From Pseudocercospora fijiensis CIRAD86 (taxonomy: Eukaryota > Ascomycota > Dothideomycetes > Mycosphaerellales > Mycosphaerellaceae), in assembly GCF_000340215.1 (NCBI RefSeq), contig NW_006921544.1, forward strand, positions 526,599-590,598: a DNA stretch of 64,000 nucleotides. Reading direction: 5' to 3'. Shown piece after piece: positions 46,640-57,299 of the stretch; positions within the stretch are counted from its first letter, which is position 1, and each line of letters opens with the position of its first letter. The notes beneath the pieces were generated by a model, which ran no database searches, had not been told where the DNA came from, and saw only the letters and a list, made by a program, of their open reading frames with translations. The translations under genes were made by a program, and so were the position numbers.

Positions 46640-49600
46640 TTACCTTACCGTACGAAACCTTAAAACATACCGACCGACATTGTATATATACTAGGCGCTA
46701 TACTAGGAAGGGTAATAACGAGACGATAGTCGAAACAGTCTAGTATACGAGCGAGATTACGACAACGTCGAGAGGAGGTCGTATACTTACCTTCGAGCCT
46801 ATCGAGTCCTAGACTACGATTAGGGCTAGATTTATCCTCTCCGAATCCTAGTAGTAGGAATTTATTATAGGGTACTACTACCTAGTCCTTACCTTTACGG
46901 AGTCTAAGTAGAAGGTTGTTCGGAGATATAAGAACATCGAGTATTAATCCGGAAATCTTCGAAAAGGCTAGCTAGGCGTATCTTTAGAAACCCGAGTATA
47001 TAGAGCAGTTTAATTAATAGGTCTATAAGATATAGTTCCCTTTATACTTATGTTCGAAGGAGTGTAAACTCCGGAAGTACTTAATGCGATAGGGGAGTAA
47101 GGAGCGAACGGATATATTCTAGAAGTTCTTTATAGAGGGGGCATTGCACCGTTATACGACTTCTCGACTTAAAGGTTAACTAGTAATTGTCTACAACTTC
47201 TACAGTTCAATCTTAAAACACCCTAAACTAGGGGATAGGAACTTATCGCCTACGAACTATCTCTATTCTAAACGGTATCGGGAATCTTAAGGAGAGAGGA
47301 GAGTTAATATAGATATAGCGTTCTAGAAAGAGGTATATCTTCTAAAATGCCGGCTATAGCTGCCGGCTACAGCTACCGGCTATAGATTCCGGCTACCTAA
47401 ATTAACCGTAGAGATCTAGCTAATTATTATAGGCTACGCTTAAGGAAGCTCTAGGATTAAAGGCTACCGATTTCTCCCCCGAAGACTTTAAGCAACTAGT
47501 AAACGAAATGCTAGCTACAAACGGTCTTCCGGAAGACTTCTACGAAAGGGAGTCTATATAGAAGATATACCTATATCTTACAAACTACCCTCCCCTATTT
47601 CTCGGCGCGACAACCTAGCGTATTATGTTTGAAAAGAACAAAGAGGCTACGTTAGACGACATTCGGGAGATCCTCCGTAATACTCGCCGAGTAGCTATTA
47701 CTATCGATAGCTAGTTAAGCCGGACTATAAGAGCCTCTTTCCTCTCGATTATACTATACTTTATTAATTCGGATTAGAAACTCTAGGAACTTATAATCGG
47801 ATTCCCTAAAATTCTAGGTTCCTATACTAGTAAGGATATAGCGAAGCTTGTCTATACGGCAATAGATAGGGTTAGCGTAATAACGAAACTAATCTCGATT
47901 ACTACGGACAACGCTAGTAATAATCGAACATTGTATAAGGCGTTATATATACAATTCACTCGCATATATCTTTAAAATCACTAATTGTATCGATAGGGTC
48001 GAGTACGTAGAGGAGATTACAAGGTCTACAATCTAGCTTAATCTTCCGAATATTAAGCTCGCTACGATTCCGGATACGTACGACAATACGTACGATAATA
48101 ACGATAAAGAGGAGCCTATTAATAGCCCTAGCCCTATTAAATCGGAGCCGACGTCGTTGCTAGTTACATCCTTATAGAAGTTTCCCTACCTCGCTTATAT
48201 AGTTTAAATCGCGATCCGAGCCTTCTTTAAGACGCTTAAAATTGCACTATTAAACGACGACTAATAGAAGATCCTAGATAAGGATAAAGCAAAGTCGAAA
48301 GTCGAGAAACTTATTATAGTAATAAGACGGGATAAGGCAGAGAGCCTCGCTCTCGTTTTGTATAAGGTATAACTTTTGTCCGTAGCCGGCACCTATAGCC
48401 GGCAACCTAGTATAGTTCTAATTCTTTTTCTCTAGCTTCGTCGTCTAGCAATATATACGAACTCGAGCTTATAGAGATATAACCGATTCGAGGCTATTTA
48501 AAAGAACCTAATCGAGCGCCCTAAAACCGATGCCTAGAATATCGTATAGAATAAGCGATAGCAAAAGCGGCCTCCTTAGCGCCTACTCCGTTTTACCTAA
48601 GATGTTAAGACCCGGTTCGATTCGACTTTCTATATAGTTACGAGGGGATATACTTTATATACCGCTCTCGAGATCTATTAGAGTTCCGAGAGTATTAAGT
48701 AGCTCGGCCTTACCGCCGCCGAATAGCGCTAAGTAGAGTATCTCGTCGATATTAGTAAGCATTACGCGAAGGTTACTACTACGATTAGAAGAACCCGAGG
48801 ACCGACGATCCACCTTGTCTTTATATACTACAACTAGCTCTTTAACGAGCTCGAGGAAACCGTAGCTAAGCTAGCTAAGAAGAGCGTTCCCTAGAAAGTA
48901 GCTATAACGAAAGCTATAGACACCTCCTATGCTAAGTTATATAAATATTATAGTGCTACCTTTAACTCGTTTAGGGATATCTATAGCGTTGCGTACTTAC
49001 TTAACCCGGTAGAAAAGGATATATACTAGTAGAGGCCGGAATAGAAGGCGGACGAGGTATAGCCGAAGTATTACTAGACTATTCTAGAAAAGATGTTCTA
49101 CGAGCGTCGGAAAGAAACTAGTCTAAATGCAGCTCCTATAAAGAAAAAGAAGGTTTAGAAGGCTCCGATATTATACCTATTTCGTAGGTAGGAAGTAGAG
49201 GTAGAAGAGGAAGCAACTACTAAAGTAAATAAAGAAGAGTTCGATCTCTATCGGCGCGCGAGTAAGTATAAACCCGTAGGCTCGGAAAGAGGGCTAATAA
49301 TCTCTAGATCTTACCGGTCTTCTAGACGAATTCGGAGACGATATTCTCGCTATATAGTAGCGGTTAGAGCCTAAGTTTCTAACGATAGCGTCGGTCGCTC
49401 GGGACGTCCTCGCTATCCTAAGCGTAGGTATAGGCTATAAGAGGTCTTTTAGTATCGCTCGTTACTAGGGCCGCTTTAATCGAACATACTCGCCTACTAC
49501 CTTCGAATCTATTATAGTATTCCGATACTATCTCCTCTACTAGAATCGCTAAGGTAGGTTACTAAAGATTATACTAAAGGAGTTAATCGAGGAATTAGAA

Positions 49601-49780
49601 AACCTTAAGATCGAAGAAACCTAGGAGCGCGAAGAGAATACGAAATTTAGTCTAAGCGAAACCCTAATTAGCGATAACGAAGAGGAGGAGGGCGGAGGTA
49701 GAAGGCGATACCGGGTCGAGAAGCGGAAACGTATATAGGCTTAGAGCAGCTTTAAGGAGACGAAGCGTTTACGTATAAAG
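46640..49780 (+). pseudogene. hAT transposase
   Basis: The frame is interrupted by TAG and several frame changes. From about 47470 it reads FSPEDFKxLVNEMLATNGLP. The RNase-H-like core follows: VAITIDSxLSRTIRAS (first Asp, about 47690-47740), FINSDxKLxELIIGFP, and SVITKLISITTDNASNNR (second Asp, about 47870-47925). Farther on, DVKTRFDSTFYIVTRGY (about 48600-48650) and an A-x-x-LNPVEKDIY stretch appear (about 48990-49030). The C-terminus is a hAT dimerisation domain: RLEPKFLTIASVARDVLAI, then GYKRSFSIARY (about 49360-49460). The start could lie at ATA/ATG 46652 (ATG in copy 3). It catalyses cut-and-paste transposition but is dead here. Confidence 0.9.
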
Positions 49781-50142
49781 TAATATAGCCGGCGTATATA
49801 GCCGGTATATATCCGAAATTTGTTTCGAATTCCTAGGACCTAAATAGACTAGTTGCTATAGCAACCGACCCCGCTTACCTACGGACTATTTCTAATTCTC
49901 TATTCGCTCTTCCTCTCCTTCTTCCCTTTCCCTATATTCTTAAAGATAAACATACCTTAAGGATTCGGCTCTTCGGGCCTTCCTAAGCCGGCTACCTCCC
50001 CTTCCTTAAGCTACTATCCTTTATTCGAATCTAACGATGACCTAATAAGGCGGTTTAATAGAAGACTATTTGTTCTAGAAGGCAAGAAGCATTAATGTCT
50101 CCTTACGATTATATACTTATTAATTTTCTAGGTCCTACCGAT
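49781..50142 (+). other. Intergenic stretch upstream of H3 relic 1
   Basis: It begins with a GCCGGC/GCCGGT pair (49787-49806). No frame is recognised. TATTAATTTTCTAG just before 50131 could be an intron 3' end upstream of the ATG at 50143. Confidence 0.35.
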
Positions 50143-50760
50143 ATGCCCTCGTCGCCTAAACGTATAGATAAATATCTTTAGAGGCTAAAGGGCAAGGGTA
50201 AAGCAAGCTAAGCATAGGGAGACCGTAGCGAGAACGAGATATCGGAAGAGTAAGGCTCTCCGTAGTATATACGAAGGAAGGGGGTTCCTCGGAAAATAGT
50301 ACCGAAAAACAAGAAGGCTATAGGTAGATAGGAGAAGGCTAAAAAGAGTAGGCGGACGAAGACTATCGCGAAGAAAAGTTATCTTTCTATTAAAAGAAAG
50401 GGAATAAGGCAGGACTCGACGATAAAGAAGCGGCGCTTTAAACTAGGTACTATTGCCCTTCGCTAGATCCGGCTTTTCTAAAACAAAAGAGGGACCGAGC
50501 TTTTAATCCCTAAGACTCCCTTCTAGCGACTCGTCCGAGAAATTATATTAGATTTTCGGTCTAGTATACGATTTACGGCTAAGGCGATTAGTACTCTTTA
50601 GGAAGCTACGGAGGCATTTCTCGTAACCGAGCTTAAGCTTTTAAACCTCCTTACTATCTATACGAAGCGGGTTACTCTTTAAAATAAAGATATACAGCTT
50701 CTAGCTAAAATTCGGCGTCGGTTTATAGCGGATTAGTTGGAAATTGTATTTAGTCGTTAG
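50143..50760 (+). pseudogene. Histone H3-fold protein 1 (hAT cargo)
   Basis: From ATG 50143 one frame runs 205 codons with only TAG/TAA interruptions to TAG at 50758. Residues 1 to about 95 are a basic tail rich in Lys/Arg. The H3 fold starts near residue 97: KKRRFKLGTIALRxIRLF (alpha-N), TELLIPKTPF, RLVREIILDFRSSIRF (alpha-1 and loop 1), EATEAFLVTELKLLNLLTIY (alpha-2), TKRVTL and KDIQLLAKIRRRF (alpha-3). Loop 1 has the canonical H3 length, so it is not clearly a CENP-A type. One residue is added before TELLI. It may be part of a longer protein, since the frame stays readable downstream. H3 binds DNA in nucleosomes; a role for the transposon is unknown. Confidence 0.85.
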
Positions 50761-51480
50761 ATTAACCTAGGAGGAGGCCCATTTTCGTATCCTTTTACCG
50801 GCTATAGGTGCCGGCTATATTTCTAATTTTATCTCCGCGCCGTCCCTAAATCTAAGGTACGAAGTAGAAACCTAGCGCTCTATATTTACCCGGCTATTAT
50901 AGAGACGAGCTACATTTAGATTAGTTTCTTCGTATATCGCGACCTAGCGGGTAGTAAGCGAAAGGGCGATAGAACGTTTATAATACGTCTCTATTTAGAC
51001 TTAAAATATAAAGGTCCTAAGGAGCCCTAGCATCCTAACTATAAGGAGATTCTTTAGTATTAGTACTTTGATCCTCTATACTACGAGGCAGATAGTAAGC
51101 CTACGAGAGAGAAACTTTAACGAGAAATTCTCTATAATGCGTAGCGCTATTGTATAGCTATAGATGCGTACTAAGTCCGGCAACTCGAAGAAGAATTGAG
51201 ATAGCGTATTAGCGACCGAGGAAGAGATCGATAGTATACTAGTAGAGTCGAGGTCTTATAAGCGAAGCATAAGATAATATAGGCTCTTAGTCGTATAGAG
51301 TAACGTACTATATAAATAACTAGGCGTACTACTCTTATTCACTTACGACCTATATCCTAGGATACTCTTCTCGTACTTTTTATACTCTTTTCTAATACCT
51401 CACCTATAAGCGCTCCGCGACAACCGAGTAAATATAAGCTATAGGGTTTCCGCTCGGTACCTTAGCCTCCGAGATAGGGC
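50761..51480 (+). pseudogene. Possible C-terminal continuation of H3-fold protein 1
   Basis: The reading frame of H3 relic 1 continues without a change of phase for about 230 codons; all stops are TAG or TAA. Visible stretches include NLALYIYPAIIETSYI, FFVYRDLAGSKRKGDRTF, RLYLDLKYKGPKEP and YEADSKPTREKL, then a Glu/Arg-rich, probably helical part (VRxLEEELRxRISDRGRD). The region includes a GCCGGC pair at 50798-50816. TAG at 50758 may be a mutated CAG, giving a fusion, or a true stop followed by a second gene. No domain is recognised. Confidence 0.45.
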
Positions 51481-52052
51481 GGAGTTGAATTTAGAGCGAT
51501 AGCCGGCACTCGTAGCCGGTATATAGAGACGGTAGTAGGCCTTTTCCTACTAAATAACTAGCTTGTTTAGTATAGCCTACCTGATATTTCTTATATTTAC
51601 TAGCAATAGGCCTAGGTTACTTATAAGATTACTATAGCTAGTAAAGGCATTACTAAAGAATATCTATACTATAGTAAGATACTATTATTACGCCGGCTAT
51701 TCATTAAAAGGAGGCTTTCGCCTATTACTATACCGGCTATATATGCCGGCTATATTTCAAAGTCTCCCGTACCTGCCTTTTTTAGCCGTACCTGCCTTTT
51801 TTAGCCGTACCTACCTTCTTTCCTTACTCTAATGTTACTATAATATAGGCTTACGCGAAGCTTACTCTATTGCCTAGCGATACCGCGATATTACCGCTAT
51901 ATTCAACCTTCGCATCGATACCTATACCTCTACGCTCTATATCTACTACCTCCGTAACACCCTCGCTCCGCGCGTGCCTTCGTATACCTTCGTAACGCAC
52001 TTTTTTCCTCAATTCGACGACTTTTACAATAGCGAGTCTACTTGACTAAGTT
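51481..52052 (+). other. Spacer with GCCGGC pairs and 19-20 bp tandem repeats
   Basis: GCCGGC pairs lie at 51502-51520 and 51733-51752. TTTTTTAGCCGTACCTGCC-type units repeat about three times at 51768-51830. No gene is recognised. Confidence 0.5.
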
Positions 52053-52701
52053 ACGACGCCTCGCAAGAAGGGACCTAGTACTTCTACGGGTCGTAATAAG
52101 ACCGGAAATAGTAGAACGAGTATAGTACATTAACGCAAGAGGGCTGCTACTACTGCCGCTAGCTCCGGTACTAGAAAGGGCGTCGCGAGCAAGGCTCCGC
52201 GTAAGACAACGGCGGGTAAGGCTCTACGTAAGACGATAACTAGCGCTTCTACTGCTAGTAGCAATCGTACGAAGCGTCGATAGCGCCTAGGAAGGAAGTC
52301 CTATTTGTAGCCGGTAGCGTAGCCGGTAGCGTAGCCGGTAGCGTAGCCGGCATTCTTACTGTCTTTTTACTAATCCTTCTTTAGCCGTAGCCCTCCGTAA
52401 GATTCGGCAGTATTAGAAGAGTTCTTAGCTCCTAATCCGTAAAACTCCTTTCTAACGACTTGTTCGCGAAATTGCCTAGGATTATAGAACGGACCTTCGC
52501 TTCTAAGCCTCCGCGATAGGCGCCCTTTAAGAGGCTATAGAAGCCTACCTAGTTCGTATCTTCGAATATATGTTTCTCTTCTACCTCTTTTCGGACTATA
52601 CTAATACTATTTTAGCGGTTAACCTTATAGCTATCTACGCGAAGCGTATAACGATTATAGACAAGGATTTGAAAGCACTCGATCAGATTCTAAAAGGCTA
52701 G
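52053..52701 (+). pseudogene. Histone H3-fold protein 2 (hAT cargo), with introns
   Basis: Tail exon (about 52053-52300): a basic Ala/Thr/Ser/Lys-rich frame with VASKAPRKTTAGKALRKT, closely resembling the H3 tail around K-A-P-R-K. The frame then changes across a likely intron holding GCCGGT repeats and ending CTTTTTACTAATCC ... TTTAG (52383-52384). Fold exon: VALRKIRxY, LLIRKTPF, RLVREIAxDYRTDLRF, ASAIGAL, EAIEAYLVRIFEY (52387-52569). An in-frame 16-codon insertion with CTAATAC ... TAG (52570-52617) looks like a small intron. Then VNLIAIYAKRITI and KDLKALDxILKG, ending TAG 52699. It is closer to canonical H3 than relic 1. No ATG was found. Confidence 0.85.
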
Positions 52702-53025
52702 AATGTCTACATTCGAGACGGTACTAGGTAGGATAGATGTTCTAGTAGAAAGGATATTCGTAGTGTTATCTGTAAGCTTTTCTATATGCGAAATGAGCCG
52801 CTGTTATACGGCGCTGTATACCGCGCTCTAAATACTCTCTAAGTATATATATATAGTATAGTATACTTTATTAGCCGTACGGAATAGAAGTCTCCTAAAA
52901 TCCCGTTAGTACTAAGGAGTAAAAAGGCCGGCTACGCTGCCGGCTACGCTACCGGCTACGCTACTAGCTACGCTGCTAGGTTTTTCAAAGAACTAAAAGA
53001 AGATAGACATTCCGGTTGATTTGTA
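52702..53025. other. Spacer between H3 relic 2 and the minus-strand ORF
   Basis: It contains a 12 bp period GCCGGCTACGCT array (about 52930-52977). The block AGTACTAAGGAGTAAAAAG (about 52908) recurs as AGTACTAAGGACTAAAAATG at about 53776, each followed by the array, so these are direct repeats flanking the minus-strand ORF. Confidence 0.55.
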
Positions 53026-53565
53026 TTAGTTTAGATTTTTATAAAAAGAAAACAGGGAAAAATAAGGAAGGTTGAAGAGCCTAATAGTTATAGTTATAGG
53101 CACTATCCCTATTTTCTAGAGTATATTATACACCTGCCTTCGCAACTCTACCTAATACTCCCTCTAAATATCCTTATACTCTACCTACTGAAAATTCAAC
53201 TAGGTACCTAGACCTGTAGCTGCCTCTATATCTTTCACTATCTTCTATAGGTTAAAGGCCTCTTCTATAGCAGCCTCTACCTCCTTATACAATACGAAGT
53301 TACTACCTACCCTACCCTTTATATCTCCCAAATAACTAAGAGTTCTAAGGAACGAACTAGCATTCGGCCTTAGTATAGCGAGTAACTAGTGGAACGTTCT
53401 ATAGAGCTGCCTTATAGCTCTTTTATATACTATGCCGATACCGAGGGAGGAGCCATCCTAGTACTTAATGTTATCGAATAGTTCGGTAGGAAAGTGTATA
53501 AACTTCTTAAGGAGGAGGACTTCTAGGGAAATCGATAAGTTCTGCCTAGATCTAGATAAAGACAT
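53026..53565 (-). pseudogene. hAT-internal 179-codon ORF, unknown function
   Basis: The minus strand from ATG 53565 reads in one frame to TAA 53026-53028 (180 codons including stop). The only interruptions are TAG at plausible Gln/Trp positions. The protein is mostly helical and charged: MSLSRSRxNLSISLEVLLLK, then KKFIHFPTELFDNIKY and AAIEEAFNLxKIVKDIEAAT. CpA and TpG are more frequent here than elsewhere in the element, so RIP damage is lighter. The flanking direct repeats (about 52908 and 53776) suggest it entered as a unit. I do not recognise the family. Confidence 0.55.
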
Positions 53566-53976
53566 TCTACTAAGCAGTTAGGGAATTGAACCGTAAACGA
53601 AAGGATGAAATTCATACCTAAGGAGTACAGTTTCCGAACTGAACTATAATGCCTTATATATATGTATATATGCTTTTGATTGGTTAGTGCCCTTAGCTAA
53701 TTGTCTATAGATTTGAGGTTATATAAGTACCTTTATACAACTACGTAGCCTAAGTAGGATTCGAAAATTCTATAAGTACTAAGGACTAAAAATGCCGGCC
53801 ACGCTGCCGGCTACACTACTAAGTCTTATAAAGGGCTTGCTTAAAGCTACGTATACATTCGTACACTTCTTAAAAACCGATAAATTATATAGTTCGAACC
53901 AGCTACTTATATAGTTGCTTAGCAAACCAACCTAAACCAAACTAGAGTTTCGGCTTAGCAAACCAAACCAAACCAA
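53566..53976. other. Right subterminal region of hAT copy 2
   Basis: No gene. It holds a GCCGGC array (53794-53815) and, near the end, AAACCAACC-type repeats (53923-53975) that are the counterpart of the GGTTTGGTTTTTT stretch near the left end. Confidence 0.5.
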
Positions 53977-53997
53977 CCCGAACTACTACGGGGTCTA
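53977..53997 (-). repeat. Right TIR of hAT copy 2
   Basis: CCGAACTACTACGGGGTCTA, the complement of the left TIR with one difference (A for G). Confidence 0.9.
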
Positions 53998-54005
53998 AGT
54001 ATACT
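53998..54005. repeat. 8 bp target-site duplication (right) of hAT copy 2
   Basis: AGTATACT, identical to 44425-44432. Confidence 0.93.
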
Positions 54006-55790
54006 ATATAGGTCTATATATATTCTTTTATATACCGTTTACTATTTAGCTAGTAGTATATACGCGATAGTAGCTCGTACGACCTCTCTATACTGTCGTA
54101 ACTAGCAAGCGTACTATTATAGTGCCGCCTTAAAAGCTCTTATCTAATCGAGTGTTTAGCGGGGATATAGTATCTACCCTTAAGCTTTAAGTAACTATTA
54201 TCGTCGATCGACTAGATCGAGTCGTTCGCCTACTTATAAGCTTATTAATACGTTTAATAGCAAAGGTGTCCCTCTACTAAGTACGCAATAGCCTATCTAG
54301 AAACGATTAACTATCCCCTATTATAAGGTTATTTAATAGTACCCTCGCTATCGAACGAGGTACGGATTATATATATCTAATAGTACTTGTAGCCGGAACA
54401 ACTATAACCCCTTCTATAGTGCTATCGCTATATAGACTATTACTATAGATAGTAATATCTTTAATCGAGCTATTATAGCTCGAGCGATCTACGTCCTTTC
54501 TAACGCGTACTAGAAGAACGACAACTTCGCTATAGTATTTATTACGGCCGCGGGGTCCGGAAGTCCGCTTATCTTATACTTGCTTATTAATAATATAGGC
54601 TATAGCAATCTTATACTATAGGGTTAGAAACAAAGAGTTAATATACTAAGCCTCGCTATTATAATTAGGTCGCCTCGATAGGGTATTAGTAGGGTTACTT
54701 ACGCCTAGCCGATATAGTATATTAAAATTAAACCCGGCGAGGTAGACGGCCTATCTAGCCTATCGACCTATAACCCTTATAACCTTAGTAATACTACGTA
54801 GGTTGTTATAGTCCGTATAGACCTAAATAGTATACTAAGCACTATCGAGATAGTAGCGCTAGTACTTAAAGGCCTCTACGATTGCTAAGAGCTCTTACTT
54901 ATAGGTCTCGTATCGACGTTCTATATCGATTATATTTCGTAAAACGAAGGCAATCGGGTACTAATAATTATTGTCGTCTAAGTGCTATAATATAATAGCC
55001 GATATAGCGAACTGTAAAGCGTTAGTCTTAATACGGATCTGCTTATTTAGTATAAAATAGTATAATAAGGGGACTTTAGTAAAGCAATGCTTTAGACCGT
55101 TAAAAGCGGCCTATGTTTTGTTAGTCTATTTAAACTCTCTAGAAGGGTTAGCCTTAGTCTTAGTAAGCGCAGTTAATAGCATTATATGCCTCGAATAGCC
55201 CTTAATAAAGCGGCGGTAAAAGATAGCAAAGCCTAGGAATAACTCGAGCTCCTTAATACTAGTAGGTGTTAGCTATTTAGTAATAGTTTTAATCCGATTG
55301 GGATTAGCCTTAATACCCTTAGTTAATACGAGGAAACTTAGGAAGGCTACCTCCTTAGTAGCAAAGGAGCATTTAGAAGGCTTATAATACAAGCTATAGG
55401 TTCTTAGGCGATCGAGAACCTTATAAACTAATAACTATAGCCTAGTACTCCGTAATATTAGGTAAATATATATAGACAAGGATATTATCTAGGTAAACTA
55501 TATAGAGATAGTCTAATAGGCCTAATAAGGCCCGATTAATATAGGACTAGAATATTATAGGGGCGTTAGCTAGCCTAAATAGAATAACTAAATACTCGAA
55601 ATAGCTAAAGCGGGTACGGAAGGCTATTTTTTATTTATCGCCCTTACGAATACAGATACGGTAGTACGTATCCTTAATATCCAATATAGTATAAAACTAG
55701 GCGCTAGATAGGCGATCGAGGGTCTTATTAATAAGTAGAAGTAGCTAACGGTCCTTAATAGTAATAGCGTTAAGTAGATAGCTAGTGCTA
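54006..55790 (-). pseudogene. Gypsy B reverse transcriptase, RNase H and integrase N-terminus
   Basis: Reverse complement of the gypsy A pol region from RT block LNAITIKDR (about 55789-55765) through the active-site region (about 55500), RNase H (about 55050-54850) and the integrase zinc region (about 54110-54040). TAG stops are frequent. The RT N-terminal part and the protease are missing because of the 1.0 kb deletion at 55790-55800. Confidence 0.85.
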
Positions 55791-55799
55791 TTACAATTA

Positions 55800-56930
55800 A
55801 AGCACTTTAACCCGGTCGGAACATTGCTATAGGTATTATTATTATTATTAGCCGCGCGGTTAGTATTATAGGGATACGAGCCCCTTCTACGGCTACTATT
55901 ATAGCCTCCTCTATATAGCCGCTAGCTACGGCCTCTTCTACGGTTATTGTTACTATTTCTATTATTAGTATTATTATTTTAGTAGGAACCTTAGTTGTTG
56001 CCTCTACGGCTACGATTGCGGCTACAATTGCTACGGTTAGTACTAGCTAGTCGGATCCTCGATTCTAGTCGTTACTAAAGCTAGGCAGCTCGTTTAGCTG
56101 TTTATACTTCGACTATAAATTAAATACGTATTAGGTTAACCTACTTAAATATATAGCGGCGATCTACTTTAAGGATAAGCTCCTATCTAAGCTTTAGGCG
56201 TATCTCTAAGATCTATATAGAATTATTCTTAGCCGGAAGGTCGTCTTCGAGGGTCTTTAAATAGGCCTTAAATAAGCGAGCCGATTAATTAGTCTTTTGT
56301 TTGGCCCGAAGGTACTAGTCCTAAGCATATTATTGCCTTAGTATAGGGTTTCTAAGGGTATCTAGTATAATAGTCTTATAGGTTTGCTACTAAACGGCAG
56401 TCTAATCGTTAAGGGAGTTAAAATAGTTGTCCTAGGTACGTTTTAGGTCGCTATTAATATACTATATAGTATAGACGACTAATAAGTAGTTATCTAGAAG
56501 AGCCCTTAGCGCGTTACGCTAGTTAAACTTACAATTACGTATATAATTATTGTATTGCTTGCGACTAGAGCCGTTAAATATAGTGCAGTCCTTACGCTTA
56601 GTATCCCTCTTCTATAAAGAGGGTTCTACTACTAATTTAGTAGCACTTCTTAGGGCTTCCTATAGGCGGCGATTCTCGATAAGGTTATCCCTTAACTATT
56701 GTTCTTAACGTAGAGCAGCGAGCCTGCTTTAAATAGCTTCTTAGAGTCTCCCTACTAGTTAGGGCCTAATAGCTAGTCGGCTATATCGACGATTAATAAT
56801 AGTATTAAGAATGTCGTTAACGGGCAATTCTAGATTATTACCTAGAACTATAGGTTCCTTAATAGGCTCTATACTACTAGTATTGTTATTACTAGCGCTA
56901 CTAGCGGCGCCGCGGTTGCTTCGTAATCTA
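55800..56930 (-). pseudogene. Gypsy B gag
   Basis: Reverse complement of gypsy A about 9365-10610, from the Cys knuckle (about 55830-55800) through the Arg/Gly-rich stretch (about 55850-55960) and the capsid region to the Ala/Ser-rich start near 56900. It joins copy C head to head. Confidence 0.85.
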
Positions 56931-57299
56931 TATTATTAGTATTATCCCTTATAATAGCCGGCTTATTACGAAGCAATAACAATAACCGTAGCGCCGGTAG
57001 CAGCGCTAGCAACGACAACACTACTAGTATAGAGCCTATTAAGGAACCTATAGTTCTAGTAGATACCCTATTACTAACCGTTAACGATATTCTTAATAAT
57101 ATTATTAATTATCGATATAGCTAACTAGCTATTAGGCCCTAGCTAGTAGAGAGACTTTAAGAGGCTATTTAAAACAGGCTCGCCGCTCTGCGTTAAGAAT
57201 AACAGCTAAGGAATAATCTCCTCGAGATTCGCTACCTATAGGATTCTCTAACAACTGCTACTAAACTAATAGTAGGACCTTCCTAACTATCCGTTTAGA

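Larger units (their letters stand above)
44433..53997 (+). mobile_element. hAT DNA transposon, copy 2 (9,565 bp, both ends present) with histone H3 cargo
   Basis: The terminal inverted repeat is TAGACCCCGTAGTGGTTCGG on the left and TAGACCCCGTAGTAGTTCGG at the right on the minus strand. The perfect 8 bp target duplication is diagnostic of hAT. Inside, left to right, are subterminal 20 bp repeats, a basic ORF (45.0-46.4 kb), hAT transposase (46.64-49.8 kb), H3-fold relic 1 (50.14-50.76 kb), H3-fold relic 2 (52.05-52.70 kb) and a minus-strand ORF (53.57-53.03 kb). At 9.6 kb it is large for hAT. It splits gypsy B. Confidence 0.93.
41847..56930 (-). mobile_element. Gypsy copy B, minus strand, split by the large hAT; 5' LTR missing
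   Basis: The right-to-left order is gag (56.93-55.80 kb), RT/RNase H (55.79 to about 54.2), integrase (54.2-54.0, then 44.42-43.5 kb beyond the hAT), chromodomain region, spacer, polypurine tract and 3' LTR (41847-42042). It is the same family as copy A. About 1.0 kb between the gag knuckle and the RT motif LNAITIKDR is deleted (joint near 55790-55800). No 5' LTR is present; the element ends where it meets copy C head to head. Confidence 0.88.

Noticed and set aside
50143..50760. Host CENP-A/CenH3 gene
   Set aside because: It lies well inside hAT borders with both TIRs and the 8 bp duplication intact, is RIP-damaged, and its loop 1 has canonical H3 length; a functional host gene is unlikely.
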